Assembly: GCF_000008185.1 (NCBI RefSeq)
Contig: NC_002967.9
Coordinates: 992,001-1,056,000 of the forward strand
Source: Treponema denticola ATCC 35405
GTDB lineage: Bacteria > Spirochaetota > Spirochaetia > Treponematales > Treponemataceae
Direction: 5' to 3'
DNA: 64,000 nucleotides
Shown here: piece by piece, positions 25,898 to 34,902 of the stretch
Layout: the number at the start of each line of letters is the position of its first letter
Position numbering within the stretch: position 1 is the first letter of the stretch
The notes under the pieces: generated by a model
What the model was told of the DNA's origin: nothing
Databases searched by the model: none
What the model saw: only the letters and a program-made list of their open reading frames with translations
Program-made: the position numbers and the translations under genes

Positions 25898-25931
25898 AAA
25901 AAAAATCGAGTCTGCCGAAAAACAGACTCGA
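25898..25931 (-). terminator. Terminator of rpmB
   Basis: Nine-bp stem TCGAGTCTG/CAGACTCGA (25906-25914 with 25923-25931); on the minus strand an eight-base T run follows. It also separates hicB from the convergent rpmB. Confidence 0.85.
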
Positions 25932-25963
25932 AATTAAATAAAAAGGAGTAAATTAAGAAAAAA

Positions 25964-26155
25964 CTAAACTTTCTTTGTAACGTAATCGCTTTTTAAGCAT
26001 CGAGAACACATTTTAATGGTTAGAGTTCTGCCGCCGATTTCTGTTTTTACATTCACTAGATTGGGCTTCCAAACTCTTTTTGTGTGAATTTTGGACTTAC
26101 TTACCGAATTTCCTGACAATGAGCCTTTTCCGCAAATTTCACATACTCTTGACAT
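25964..26155 (-). CDS. rpmB: 50S ribosomal protein L28
   Basis: A 63-aa protein matching L28: MSRVCEICGKGSLSGNSVSKS at the start and the RTLTIKMCSRCLKS segment at the end. The two CxxC pairs show that this is the zinc-binding (C+) form. AGGTAGGTG precedes the ATG. It lies behind tRNA-Asn on the same strand but a terminator stands between them. Confidence 0.96.
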   Translation of the reverse strand: MSRVCEICGKGSLSGNSVSKSKIHTKRVWKPNLVNVKTEIGGRTLTIKMCSRCLKSDYVTKKV

Positions 26156-26170
26156 ATCGCACCTACCTTT

Positions 26171-26200
26171 AAAAAATCAGCTGACCTTGGAAAGGTCAGC
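26171..26200 (-). terminator. Terminator of tRNA-Asn
   Basis: Nine-bp stem GCTGACCTT/AAGGTCAGC (26180-26200) with a TTTTTT run on the minus strand. Confidence 0.85.
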
Positions 26201-26214
26201 CGTCATTCGAATAG

Positions 26215-26287
26215 CTCCCCCGCGCGGGTTCGAACCACGGACCCAGTGGTTAACAGCCACTTGCTCTGCCTACTGAGCTACAGGGGA
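26215..26287 (-). tRNA. tRNA-Asn (anticodon GTT)
   Basis: A 73-nt cloverleaf. The acceptor arms TCCCCTG and CGGGGGA pair, the D arm reads TAGCTCAGTAGGCAGAGC, the anticodon loop contains CTGTTAA and the T arm has GGTTCGAACC. CCA is not encoded. Confidence 0.97.
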
Positions 26288-26410
26288 ATGTTTCCAATTA
26301 GGAAGTTCCAGGATATTACACTATTTCTTATAAAATGTCAATAGAAAAATCGTATTTTTTATGATTTTATCAAATTTTATTTTAAGCGGAGCTATTTGCC
26401 CTGCCTAAAA

Positions 26411-27064
26411 TTAACCTCCGTACAAATAAACTTCCGCTTCCGTTACGACAAGGTCTACAGGATGGTCGAATTCTCCCATGGGGATTGTGTCTAAAATTTG
26501 TCCCGAAAAACAAAGCCCTGCAAGGCAGACTTCTTCTTTTTTTATGCTTTTAAAAAGTTTTTCAAAGAATCTATCGTAAAAACCTCCTCCTCTACCCATC
26601 CGCTCTCCTTTTTTTGAAAAGGCCCTTCCGGGAACTAAAATCAAAAGGGGAAACTCCAAAGGAGCTGTCTTTTTTTCTTCTTGTGTTTGAGGAAAGAGGT
26701 TTAAGGCCTCTTCGGCAGGCTCCATAATACCGAAGGTTCCGATTTGAACGGGCTCTAGCTTACCGTTCCTAAATTCCATTTTTTTGAATACCAAATCCTT
26801 ACCTAAAACGAGGGGGAGGCCTATAGTCTTTTTGTCCTCTGCGGCCTGCCTTAAAAGCCCCAATGTAGGGAATTCCTCGTTTATGGGATGATAGGCAAAA
26901 ACGGTTTTGGCTTCGCCGTATTTTGGTATTTTATTTAAAAAATTCTTACAATATTCTTCGGTATTTTGAAGCTCTTCGGTTTTTTGTATCAGGCTTTTAA
27001 CTTTAGGGCTTTTAAAATATTCCTTTATAAGTTTTCGTACCTTTGCTTTTTCTTCTTTAAGCAT
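26411..27064 (-). CDS. 5-formyltetrahydrofolate cyclo-ligase
   Basis: Converts 5-formyl-THF to 5,10-methenyl-THF with ATP. The protein starts MLKEEKAKVRKLIKEYF and shows the family's signature GRMGRGGGFYDRFF after LILVPGRAFSKKG, then FDHPVDLVVTE. I chose the ATG at 27064 (217 aa, the usual length) because it lies just after the upstream lipoprotein's stop with ATAGG as a weak RBS; the frame is open to 27130 but that part overlaps the neighbour. It is probably co-transcribed with the TPR lipoprotein. Confidence 0.92.
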   Translation of the reverse strand: MLKEEKAKVRKLIKEYFKSPKVKSLIQKTEELQNTEEYCKNFLNKIPKYGEAKTVFAYHPINEEFPTLGLLRQAAEDKKTIGLPLVLGKDLVFKKMEFRNGKLEPVQIGTFGIMEPAEEALNLFPQTQEEKKTAPLEFPLLILVPGRAFSKKGERMGRGGGFYDRFFEKLFKSIKKEEVCLAGLCFSGQILDTIPMGEFDHPVDLVVTEAEVYLYGG

Positions 27065-27071
27065 TTTTAGC

Positions 27072-28505
27072 CTATTTCCCGTTGCTTGAGTTAAATTCAT
27101 CCATGGCTTTTTTTGCAAAACGGTATTCAAAAAAGGCAGGATTTTCTATCGACATTACTTGAACATAGCACTTTTCTGCAAGAGTGTATTTTTTGGTCAG
27201 ATTGTAAAATTCTCCGAGATAAAAAAACAGTCTTCCTTTTTTTACCATGTCGGTTTCTGCTGTTGCCCTGTTTATAAGCTCGCTGTCACCTGCAAAATCT
27301 ATAAAAAGGCGGCATAAAAAGTATTCGTTTTCTTTTTCGGTACGATTGATTGATTTTAGATAGTTTTGCATAAATTTTTTTGCATCCGGCTTTTTATTTT
27401 GTTTATAGAGGCTTATTGCATACAAAAGCGCATATTGATAAGAGCCCGGGGCCTTGTTTAAGGCTTTTAAAAATGCTGTTCCCGCATTTAACCAGTCTCC
27501 TTTTTCCCAAAGCAAGATACCCGCTCCTTCCAGTGCAAAATAATAAGGCGGATAAAGGTTGCATACCTTTATATAATCAGCGAGGGCGTCTTCTTTGTAG
27601 CCGAGTTCATCGTTTATGCCGGCACGGTAGATATAGGCTACGTAGGAATCGGGAGTAAGTTCTATAACCTTGTCATAAGCTTTTTTTGCTTCTTCTTTTC
27701 TGCCTATTGTAAGATTATAAGAGCCTATATCATTCCAATGGCTGGGATTATTAGGTTCAAGTTCCGCTGCCCTATTTATATCTTGAAGGGCTTGATACAT
27801 TCTATTTGTTTCCGACTTTATACGGGCAAGTTCTGCAAGGGCTGTGCTGTTATTCGGTTCTTGCTCCAAGACTGCCGTTAGATTTGCTTCTGCTTGGTCA
27901 AGTTTTCCTTCAAGATAGTTTATGCGTCCCAGGCCTATAAGGGCTTCAGTACATTTAGGATCAGCCTTATAAGCTTCTATAAATTTTCTTCTGGCATCAT
28001 TGTATTTTTTGGCAGAGTAAAAATCCAAGCCTTGCTCGGTTAATGCCCTTGAATCCTTGGGATTTATAGCCAATATCTTTTTCAAGTATTGATTTTTCTT
28101 TTGTGTATTGTTTTCGGCTTGGGCCAACATAACCTGGGCATAAAGAATTTCTGTATTATTGGGATAGGCCTTGGAAAGTTCATCGGCAAAGGTTTCGGCT
28201 TCCTTTGTTTTTCTCATCGAAATGAGGATGGAAAGTTTTAGATATTGTATTTTAAAATCCTTGGTCAGTTCAGGATCAGATTCATCTATTAACTTTAAAA
28301 TGCCCTCTAAATCTCCCTTTTTAGAAAGGTGGGTAAGTTTATCATTAAATTCTTCTCTCGGACTTTTTTTGCCGGTTTTTTCGGCTTTTTTTGTCTCTTC
28401 AGTCACAGGGGATTTTACGGCTTTTTCAGTTGTTTTGCACGAAAAAAAGAGGGCGACAGCCATCAAAAAACTAAAATAAATAAAAATTTGCCTGGTTATT
28501 TTCAT
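27072..28505 (-). CDS. TPR-repeat lipoprotein
   Basis: A 477-aa lipoprotein with lipobox LFFSC (Cys 23), a charged linker rich in Lys/Glu, then about nine tetratricopeptide repeats from residue 60 on (for example NPKDSRALTEQGLDFYSAKK, CTEALIGLGRINYLEGKLDQ, NPSHWNDIGSYNLTIGRKEE). TPR lipoproteins usually serve as scaffolds at the cell envelope. It is divergent from the 28561 gene, with 55 bp between them. The partner is unknown. Confidence 0.88.
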   Translation of the reverse strand: MKITRQIFIYFSFLMAVALFFSCKTTEKAVKSPVTEETKKAEKTGKKSPREEFNDKLTHLSKKGDLEGILKLIDESDPELTKDFKIQYLKLSILISMRKTKEAETFADELSKAYPNNTEILYAQVMLAQAENNTQKKNQYLKKILAINPKDSRALTEQGLDFYSAKKYNDARRKFIEAYKADPKCTEALIGLGRINYLEGKLDQAEANLTAVLEQEPNNSTALAELARIKSETNRMYQALQDINRAAELEPNNPSHWNDIGSYNLTIGRKEEAKKAYDKVIELTPDSYVAYIYRAGINDELGYKEDALADYIKVCNLYPPYYFALEGAGILLWEKGDWLNAGTAFLKALNKAPGSYQYALLYAISLYKQNKKPDAKKFMQNYLKSINRTEKENEYFLCRLFIDFAGDSELINRATAETDMVKKGRLFFYLGEFYNLTKKYTLAEKCYVQVMSIENPAFFEYRFAKKAMDEFNSSNGK

Positions 28506-28523
28506 AATAACTCCTTATAAGTA

Positions 28524-28552
28524 TTGCAATTATTCCTTAGTTTATATAAACT
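28524..28552 (+). promoter_or_regulatory. Promoter of the 648-aa membrane protein gene
   Basis: TTGCAA (28524-28529), a 17-nt spacer, TAAACT (28547-28552); TATAAA at 28545 is an alternative -10. The ATG comes 8 nt later with no Shine-Dalgarno sequence. Confidence 0.5.
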
Positions 28553-28560
28553 ATAACATT

Positions 28561-30507
28561 ATGAAACACAAATCAAGTAGGATGATTGCATTAACTATAT
28601 CGTATATACTAATTATTTTCGGCATTTTTGTCATTCAGTTTACCATAGGTAAGACTTTTTATTATACGATAGGAGCCATGTCCGTTTCGGGACGGGATGA
28701 TGTTGATGAAACCGGAAACAGAACGCCTCTTTTACCTCTCCATATAGTTGCGAACGGTTTGGATTTTTACATTACGGATCAGACTCCCATTACTGCAAAA
28801 ACGAGCAATAATGAAGATCTTAGCCTGAAGGTTTTAGAGTACAAAAAAACCGAAGATTCCTTTAGTGTTATTTGTTCTAACGATGTTTTGATAGATTTTA
28901 CCTCCTACCTTTCGGAAACAGTTGAAACGGTAAGGATTTCCGTTTCTATGCCGTCAGAGATAGAAACCATTTATTTTCCTTGGAAATTGACTCAATCGGC
29001 CCGTCTTGAAAGGCAGGATGAGCAAATATTTTTAAGGTACGGAAAAGATCGGTTTATTTTCAGAGGCGGTTACGGTTTTGGGAATTCCGATGATACATCG
29101 GAACTCCCTCACCTTATTCTTTCAAGTTCAAAAAAAACAGCTTTTTATGAAACCTATATTCAATCTGAAAGTTTGGACTTTGATTCTATCCGCCGTATAC
29201 CGATTGCAAGTGACGAAGAATACGGCAAAACCAAGCAATTATTTAGAGAAAGGGCCTTGGATTATTTTTCAAGCGTGATCTCGTCAAGAAACTATAACGA
29301 AGAGCTTTTGACGGCATATATGGCTGAAAAAGCCTTTAACGGTGAATATGCAAAGGCTCTTGTCTCTGCCCCGTCTTCTCTTTTGCCTAAAGAAAAACGC
29401 AGCTATATATCGACTACCTTTTATGGCAATCTTGTACAAAACGATAACAGTCTTGCCGCATACCAAAGAAAGCTCTTATCAGGTATTGAATCGGGCATAG
29501 CAAGGGCTGAAATTTCCGTATTTGATAGGGAAGCCCTTATTCCGTTTTTGATAAATAACTCAAGAGCAAATTTAATTTCTGCCTTGGAAAAGATAGCTTC
29601 TAATGCAAAGCAAGAGGATTTAAACTCTTTTCTTGCCGCAGGTTTGTTGGAAGCTGCAATGGATTACGCTTTTTATTTTCCTAATAAACAAAATCTTTTT
29701 ATGGAAAATTCCGAACAATATGAGACGGTATTAAAAGATTCTTTGATTTCTATCGATACGGGACTGTATATTTCTTCCGATAAAAAGACCATAGATACCG
29801 AAAAAACTCTGAGAACTGCTTCTGTTTTAATCCGTTATGGAAGTTCATATCCCGATAAGGGGACATGGAAGGCTGTAGGTCAGGCACTGTATTCTTCCAT
29901 CTTTTCTCTTGGAGGAAATTCTTCAAGTTTACCGGCTTCCTTCGATATTCAAGGCGATAAGGCAAAGAAGTTAGGGCTTATGGCTAATGATGCCTTGATT
30001 CTCCATGCCGAAAAACTGTACCCTGCCGCTGTTAAGGATAACCCCTACTATCCCCATGAAGAGTCCTTGGCTTTAAAGGCAGAGCCCGGTATTTGGGCTT
30101 GGACATCTGCACGCGATATAAATGTGCTTAAAAACGATGCAAAAATATTCAGTTTTAGAATTTCGGCTAAGGCAGGAGATACTCATTACATGATTATAAG
30201 GGGTATCCGTCCGTTTTATAGGATACAAATCCATGAAATCGATTTTAGAACGGATCCCAGATTTGAGATGTATAATTCTTCGGGCTATGTTTATGATGAA
30301 AGAACCCGTACTCTTTTGTTAAAAATGAAGCACAAAAAGGATGATGAAGATATAGTTCTCTTTTTGGGCCGCCCGCCAGAACCTGTCCCTGTGGTGCCTT
30401 CAGTTCAAGAGGCTGCTGAAAGCGGAACCGATACTGAAGATGGTACTCCGGCTGAAAATTCAGGTTCCGCCGAGGAAAAAGAAGAAACTTCCAATGCCGG
30501 TAATTAA
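28561..30507 (+). CDS. Membrane-anchored protein of unknown function, 648 aa
   Basis: I do not recognise the family. One N-terminal membrane segment (about residues 8-30) precedes a short beta-rich region (HIVANGLDFYITDQTPITAK, residues 55-140), then a long, mostly helical middle domain, and an acidic, proline- and glutamate-rich tail of about 40 residues. The bulk is predicted to be periplasmic. No catalytic motif is visible. The start has no RBS and fits the leaderless pattern seen elsewhere in the window. The next gene, trehalase-like, follows after 117 AT-rich bases. Confidence 0.75.
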   Translation: MKHKSSRMIALTISYILIIFGIFVIQFTIGKTFYYTIGAMSVSGRDDVDETGNRTPLLPLHIVANGLDFYITDQTPITAKTSNNEDLSLKVLEYKKTEDSFSVICSNDVLIDFTSYLSETVETVRISVSMPSEIETIYFPWKLTQSARLERQDEQIFLRYGKDRFIFRGGYGFGNSDDTSELPHLILSSSKKTAFYETYIQSESLDFDSIRRIPIASDEEYGKTKQLFRERALDYFSSVISSRNYNEELLTAYMAEKAFNGEYAKALVSAPSSLLPKEKRSYISTTFYGNLVQNDNSLAAYQRKLLSGIESGIARAEISVFDREALIPFLINNSRANLISALEKIASNAKQEDLNSFLAAGLLEAAMDYAFYFPNKQNLFMENSEQYETVLKDSLISIDTGLYISSDKKTIDTEKTLRTASVLIRYGSSYPDKGTWKAVGQALYSSIFSLGGNSSSLPASFDIQGDKAKKLGLMANDALILHAEKLYPAAVKDNPYYPHEESLALKAEPGIWAWTSARDINVLKNDAKIFSFRISAKAGDTHYMIIRGIRPFYRIQIHEIDFRTDPRFEMYNSSGYVYDERTRTLLLKMKHKKDDEDIVLFLGRPPEPVPVVPSVQEAAESGTDTEDGTPAENSGSAEEKEETSNAGN

Positions 30508-30624
30508 TTAAACGAGAGTTTTTTTCAGATTTTAAATTTTTTTTATAAATATTGCTAAAAAACTACCCTTTTTTGTAAAAATATGATATACTATATATTG
30601 TCTTGCAAAAAATAAGGAGTTAAG

Positions 30625-32058
30625 GTGAATAAAAGAGATTTTCCGCGTGTTCATTTTTACGATCAAGATTTCGTGGACATTTACGATAGAACATGGGCTT
30701 GGGTTCATGATTTTTGGCATTCGACAGGCGACGGCAAACAGGGTACCGAGGGCTTTTTTATTTATCCCGAAGCGGACGGCAATTTTTTGAATCAATATGA
30801 AACTATATTTTCTTCTTTTTTCTTTGTTTATTCCAATAAGAATTATACACCGAATTCTGCTCTCGACTTTTTTTATGACAGGCAGGAAGAAAACGGAGCC
30901 ATACGCAATAGATATGATTTTGATACAAAGGAACCTGTTTTAAAGAGGGATAATCCTGAAGGGCTGGGTATGCCCCTATTTGCATGGGCTGAGTACAATA
31001 TTTATCATAAGACGGGAAATAAAAAACGTGTAAAGGATATTATGCCTGTTTTGATTAAGTATATGGACTGGATTGACAAAATGTTTAAGTCGGATAACGG
31101 TCTGTACAAAAGCCCCCTTGAAACAGTCAATATGCCTAATACGCCCCGAAAAGAGTCCGTTTTTTTGACCGATTTTAATTCGGCCCTTGCGGTAAATGCC
31201 CTTTATATGTCTGCTTTAGGCGATATACTAAACGACAAAGAAATAGACTTTCAGTATAAGAGGTTGTATTTTACAATAAAAACCAGAATCAATTCCATGA
31301 TGTGGAATGAAGAAGACGGCTTTTATTATGATCTCGATGCTGAGGGTAAGCAGATAAAGAAGAAGACTCTTGCCGGTTTTTGGCCAATGCTTGCTGAGAT
31401 TCCCAATGAGGATAAGGCTGCTCTTCTGGTAGAACACCTATCCAATCCTAAAACTTTCGGGGTTGATCATCCCTTTCCCAGTCTTGCAGCAAATGAGCCT
31501 GAATATGACGAAAACGGAAACGGTGCCTGCGGCAGCGTCTTCCCTATTTTGAACTTTGTTGTCGTAAAGGGCTTGGAAAAATATAACCGCTGGGAGATAG
31601 CGAGAGAGTGCGTTATAAGGCACCTTTACTATGTGCTTGAAACCCTTTCGCCCGCAGGCAATTCAAAAAAACAGGGCTTTTTATGGGAGGCCTATTCTCC
31701 TGTCAAAGAAGGCCCCGCCCAATGGAAGGGAAAACCTGCCTTTCCGCGTAAACAATATCTTTTGAGCGTAGGCCTTTCTACAATCAGCCTGATGATCGAA
31801 AACGTTATAGGTCTTTCGATAAGTCTTCCGCGTAAGACTGTCAACTGGACTGTCCCCAATCTTGAAGTCATGGGTATCGAAAACTTAAGCCTTAAAAGGA
31901 ATCTGATCACTATTCTTTCGTCCAAGAGCCAGAGGGGATGGGAAATACATATGGAAAGCGAAAAGCTCTATTATTTTACCATAAATATCCTAAACGAAAA
32001 GAAGAAGACCTTGCCGATTCCGTCGGGTAAGTGTTCAATGCTGATAGACAAACTTTAA
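30625..32058 (+). CDS. Trehalase-like (alpha/alpha)6-barrel glycoside hydrolase
   Basis: A cytoplasmic 477-aa protein with the alpha-barrel of GH37/GH63-type enzymes: WAWVHDFWHSTGDGKQG near the start, ETIFSSFFFVYSNKNY, GMPLFAWAEYNIYHKTGN, RINSMMWNEEDGFYYD and LWEAYSPV near the end. The latter segments match the family's active-site strands, with acidic residues D48-like and E in LWEAY as candidate catalytic residues. The substrate is unknown, and several treponemes carry similar genes of unproved activity. The start is a GTG behind AAGGAGT. A bidirectional terminator separates it from the convergent glutamate dehydrogenase. Confidence 0.75.
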   Translation: MNKRDFPRVHFYDQDFVDIYDRTWAWVHDFWHSTGDGKQGTEGFFIYPEADGNFLNQYETIFSSFFFVYSNKNYTPNSALDFFYDRQEENGAIRNRYDFDTKEPVLKRDNPEGLGMPLFAWAEYNIYHKTGNKKRVKDIMPVLIKYMDWIDKMFKSDNGLYKSPLETVNMPNTPRKESVFLTDFNSALAVNALYMSALGDILNDKEIDFQYKRLYFTIKTRINSMMWNEEDGFYYDLDAEGKQIKKKTLAGFWPMLAEIPNEDKAALLVEHLSNPKTFGVDHPFPSLAANEPEYDENGNGACGSVFPILNFVVVKGLEKYNRWEIARECVIRHLYYVLETLSPAGNSKKQGFLWEAYSPVKEGPAQWKGKPAFPRKQYLLSVGLSTISLMIENVIGLSISLPRKTVNWTVPNLEVMGIENLSLKRNLITILSSKSQRGWEIHMESEKLYYFTINILNEKKKTLPIPSGKCSMLIDKL

Positions 32059-32083
32059 ATTGAATTTGTTTCGATTTTAAATT

Positions 32084-32118
32084 AAAAAAGCAGCCTTAAA
32101 ATGTCGAGGCTGCTTTTT
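32084..32118. terminator. Bidirectional terminator
   Basis: GCAGCCT (32090-32096) with AGGCTGC (32107-32113), flanked by AAAAAA on the left and TTTTT on the right. It serves the trehalase-like gene (+) and gdhA (-). Confidence 0.88.
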
Positions 32119-32131
32119 GTTTATTGACGGT

Positions 32132-33373
32132 TTAGTTAATTCCCTTAACTTTTTGAGTTTCTACAAGTTCTTTTAAGGCCTTAATATAGGCTGCCTTTCT
32201 CATGCTGACTTTATAGGCCTCTTTTACGTCCCATACCAGTTTGAAGGCTTCAATCATCTTATCTTCAAGGCGCTTGTTGACTTCTTCTTCCGTCCAATAA
32301 AAGCCTTGCAGGTTTTGCACCCATTCAAAGTATGAAACGATTACACCTCCCGAGTTAGCAAGGACATCGGGCACCGTTATAATATTCTTTTTTTCGAGGA
32401 TCTTATCGGCTTCAGGGGTGATGGGGCCGTTTGCTGCTTCGATTATTATGGATGCCTTAATATTTGATGCATTTTTTTCGGTAATTTGATTTTCGAGGGC
32501 AGCCGGAATCAAAATATCGGCTTTAAGCTCCAATAGTTCTTCATTGGTTATTCTTTTAAAATCGCCTTCAAAAGACTTGAGTTTTTTTCCTCCCTTTTTA
32601 TGTTTGAGTATTTGAGGAATATCTAAGCCTTTTTCATTGTATATTGCACTGCTTGTATCGCTTATTGCAATTATCCTGGCTTCTTCTTTATAAAAAAGAT
32701 CTGCAGTAACGCCGCCGACATTTCCAAGCCCTTGAATAACTACACTTTGGTCTTTTAAGGTTTTATTGAGTTTCTTTAAAATTTCCCTCGTTGCAAAAAG
32801 AACTCCCCGGCCTGTGGCTTCTACTCGTCCTTTAGACCCGCCGAGAGGAAGAGGTTTTCCCGTAACAACTGCGGGAGTAAATTCTCCTGCATAGCTGCTG
32901 TAGCTGTCCACTATCCAAGACATAATCTTTGCATTTGTTCCTACATCCGGGGCAGGTATATCCGTTTTAGGGCCGATAAAAGATGTAATCCGCCTTGTGT
33001 AGCCTCTTGTCAGCTTTTCAAGTTCCGTTTCTGAAAGATTTGAAGGATTTACGCAAATGCCTCCTTTTCCGCCTCCATAGGGAATGTCGGCAACGGCACA
33101 TTTAAAGGTCATCCATGCAGAAAGGGATCGTACCTCATCGATATTTACATCTTGGTGAAATCTTATTCCTCCCTTTGCAGGACCTCTTAGTGTAGAATGC
33201 TGAACCCTGTATCCGCTAAAAACCTTGATTTTTCCGTTGTCCATTTTTACGGGTATTGAAACATGCATCTCTCTTTCAGGGCTTAAGAGGGATATGTAAT
33301 CGTCCTCTTCCAGGTTAGCCGTCTTTGCGGCTTCCGTTATTGTGGTTAAAAGTTTTTCGTATGTACTCGCCAT
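32132..33373 (-). CDS. gdhA: Glutamate dehydrogenase (Glu/Leu/Phe/Val family)
   Basis: Reversible oxidative deamination of glutamate to 2-oxoglutarate. The 413-aa protein has the substrate-binding GPAKGGIRFHQD, the catalytic-lysine segment DIPYGGGKGGI, and an NAD(P) Rossmann domain with VVIQGLGNVGG. Short length and the GGGKGG context point to the hexameric class common in amino-acid fermenters. AAGAAGG precedes the ATG. It has its own extended -10 (TGTATAAT, 33403-33408), but a cobalamin riboswitch with a good promoter lies 320 bp upstream in the same direction. Confidence 0.95.
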   Translation of the reverse strand: MASTYEKLLTTITEAAKTANLEEDDYISLLSPEREMHVSIPVKMDNGKIKVFSGYRVQHSTLRGPAKGGIRFHQDVNIDEVRSLSAWMTFKCAVADIPYGGGKGGICVNPSNLSETELEKLTRGYTRRITSFIGPKTDIPAPDVGTNAKIMSWIVDSYSSYAGEFTPAVVTGKPLPLGGSKGRVEATGRGVLFATREILKKLNKTLKDQSVVIQGLGNVGGVTADLFYKEEARIIAISDTSSAIYNEKGLDIPQILKHKKGGKKLKSFEGDFKRITNEELLELKADILIPAALENQITEKNASNIKASIIIEAANGPITPEADKILEKKNIITVPDVLANSGGVIVSYFEWVQNLQGFYWTEEEVNKRLEDKMIEAFKLVWDVKEAYKVSMRKAAYIKALKELVETQKVKGIN

Positions 33374-33402
33374 AAAATCCTTCTTAAAAATAGTTTATTA
33401 TG

Positions 33403-33410
33403 ATTATACA
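33403..33410 (-). promoter_or_regulatory. Proximal -10 of gdhA
   Basis: TGTATAAT on the minus strand, about 30 nt before the ATG, with no recognisable -35 (extended -10 type). Confidence 0.5.
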
Positions 33411-33699
33411 TTAAAAGCCGTATTTTTAAAAGTTATCGGGGGGAAAAATTCGAATTTTGGGCTAAAAAAGAAAAACGATTTCGGTCCGCAAAGGGATTTA
33501 GATTTCCTCAAAATGTACAACCCAAGGGTATCAGCAGGATGTACTCAAGGCTAAAATGAAGAAAACTTGACAAAATCTTCAAGCAGCCCAAGGAGCAATA
33601 GAGGAAATAAATATGATTAACACGATAAATTTTGCTGCAACTCATGAGTCCAAGCAGAGTACAGCACGGGCAAAACTTGTATTTTACCCTTATAGTCAT
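33410..33699. other. Gap between riboswitch and gdhA
   Basis: No supported gene. On the minus strand a hairpin GCTG-T-ACTC / GAGT-T-GCAGC (33627-33665) lies just after the riboswitch, followed by AAAATTT rather than a T run. Further down is AT-rich DNA without a terminator that I can see. Confidence 0.5.
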
Positions 33700-33868
33700 T
33701 GGCAGGTCTTACGGCTCGGAGGTCATCATTGATTTTCGCCTTCCCGGAATAAACCAGTGGCATTTTGAAAAACAACTCTCTCACTTACGTCAGCCGGACT
33801 GCTCAGGACTTTCACCTGATTCCCTTTTCACTCCTTAGCTAAAAGGAGCACCAAGACCGAAACCGTTA
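33700..33868 (-). ncRNA. Cobalamin riboswitch
   Basis: On the minus strand the aptamer shows all the family landmarks in order: CGGTTTCGGT and TTGGTGCTC at the 5' side, AAAAGGGAATCAGGTGAAA, GTCCTGAGCAGTCCGGCTG, GCCACTGG, CCGGGAAGGC, and the B12-box-like GTAAGACCTGCC at 33700-33712. It senses adenosyl- or other cobalamins and usually lowers expression downstream when B12 is plentiful. The only intact gene downstream in that direction is gdhA, about 320 bp away. Confidence 0.93.
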
Positions 33869-33878
33869 TTTAATCATA

Positions 33879-33907
33879 ATTCTATACTTTTATAAAAAAT
33901 AAGTCAA
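33879..33907 (-). promoter_or_regulatory. Promoter of the riboswitch transcript
   Basis: Minus strand TTGACT (33902-33907), a 17-nt spacer, TAGAAT (33879-33884), about 10 nt before the aptamer. Confidence 0.75.
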
Positions 33908-33951
33908 GATACCAAAATCGGTATTCCAATCTAGATTCAACACACTGATAA

Positions 33952-33980
33952 TTGAAAAATACTCTATTCTATGATATAAT
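33952..33980 (+). promoter_or_regulatory. Promoter of the FNT channel gene
   Basis: TTGAAA (33952-33957), a 17-nt spacer, TATAAT (33975-33980). It is divergent from the riboswitch promoter. Confidence 0.8.
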
Positions 33981-34009
33981 CAGGCTATAGTGGTATTAAG
34001 GAGGCGTGT

Positions 34010-34846
34010 ATGTCTGAAAAAATGTATTGTGATCCGGCCGAGATTTTGGAAGTTACGGTGCAAAAGGGTATTGCAAAGGCTTCTACTTCTGTATGGAAGC
34101 TGCTTTGCCTAGGATTCTTGGCAGGGGTTTTTATTGCCTTTGCTTCGGAAGGCTCCAATATGGCTGCTTTCGGACTTTTTGCCAAGCCTGAAACTTACGG
34201 CCTTGGAAAATTCGTTGCTGGGCTTATTTTTCCTGTAGGACTTATCTTGGTTCTCCTTGCCGGAGCCGAGCTTTTTACGGGCAACAACCTGATAATTGCA
34301 GCCGTTTTAGAAAAAAAGGTGAGCTTTTCTGCAATGCTTAAAAACTGGATTGCCGTTTATATTGGGAACCTTATAGGTTCTGTTTTTATTGCTTTTTTGA
34401 TTGTGCAAAGCGGACAGCTTTCAAGCGGTGCAAATCTTTTGGGAGGGATTACGATAAAAATTGCTTACGGCAAGGTTTCTCTTTCTTTTGTGCAGGCTGT
34501 TTTTTTAGGCATCATGTGTAATTGGCTGGTCTGCCTTGCAGTCTGGCTTTGTTATGGCGCTAAGGATATGACCGGGAAGATGCTTGCAGCTTTTTTCCCG
34601 ATTTGGCTTTTTATAACTTCCGGTTTTGAGCACAGTGTCGCGAACATGTACTATATCCCTGCGGGGATTTTTTCGAAAAGCGTTCCGGCCTATGCTGCCG
34701 CTTCAGGCCTTTCTGCCGAGGCTCTTTCAAATATAAATTGGGCTGCTTTTTTTATAAAGAATTTAATGCCCGTTACCCTCGGAAACATAATAGGCGGAGC
34801 CTTTTTTGTCGGAATGTTTTATTGGATTTGTTATAAGAAAAAATAA
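34010..34846 (+). CDS. Formate/nitrite transporter family channel
   Basis: A 278-aa inner-membrane protein of the FocA/NirC (FNT) family, pentameric channels for small monovalent anions. It begins with the cytoplasmic helix MSEKMYCDPAEILEVTVQKG and has six membrane segments. The FNT signatures LLAGAELFTGNN, IGNLIGSVF, GIMCNWLVCLAVW and SGFEHSVANMYYIPAG are intact, including the conserved central histidine in FEHS. In a fermenting treponeme formate export is the likely use. AAGGAGG is 5 nt before the ATG. Confidence 0.93.
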   Translation: MSEKMYCDPAEILEVTVQKGIAKASTSVWKLLCLGFLAGVFIAFASEGSNMAAFGLFAKPETYGLGKFVAGLIFPVGLILVLLAGAELFTGNNLIIAAVLEKKVSFSAMLKNWIAVYIGNLIGSVFIAFLIVQSGQLSSGANLLGGITIKIAYGKVSLSFVQAVFLGIMCNWLVCLAVWLCYGAKDMTGKMLAAFFPIWLFITSGFEHSVANMYYIPAGIFSKSVPAYAAASGLSAEALSNINWAAFFIKNLMPVTLGNIIGGAFFVGMFYWICYKKK

Positions 34847-34854
34847 CTTTTTTC

Positions 34855-34870
34855 GGAAGCTAGCGCTTCC
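34855..34870 (+). other. Intercistronic hairpin
   Basis: GGAAGC-TAGC-GCTTCC, extendable by TTTTTT (left) and AAAAAAA (right). It lies between the FNT gene and the dehydrogenase gene and could end or reduce read-through. Confidence 0.45.
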
Positions 34871-34902
34871 TTCAAAAAAATTTTATAAGGAGAATTTAAA
34901 TA

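Noticed and set aside
33508-33699. 63-codon minus-strand frame beginning at the end of the riboswitch
   Set aside because: It has no RBS, starts within bases of the aptamer's last helix, and its cysteine-rich sequence resembles no protein that I know.
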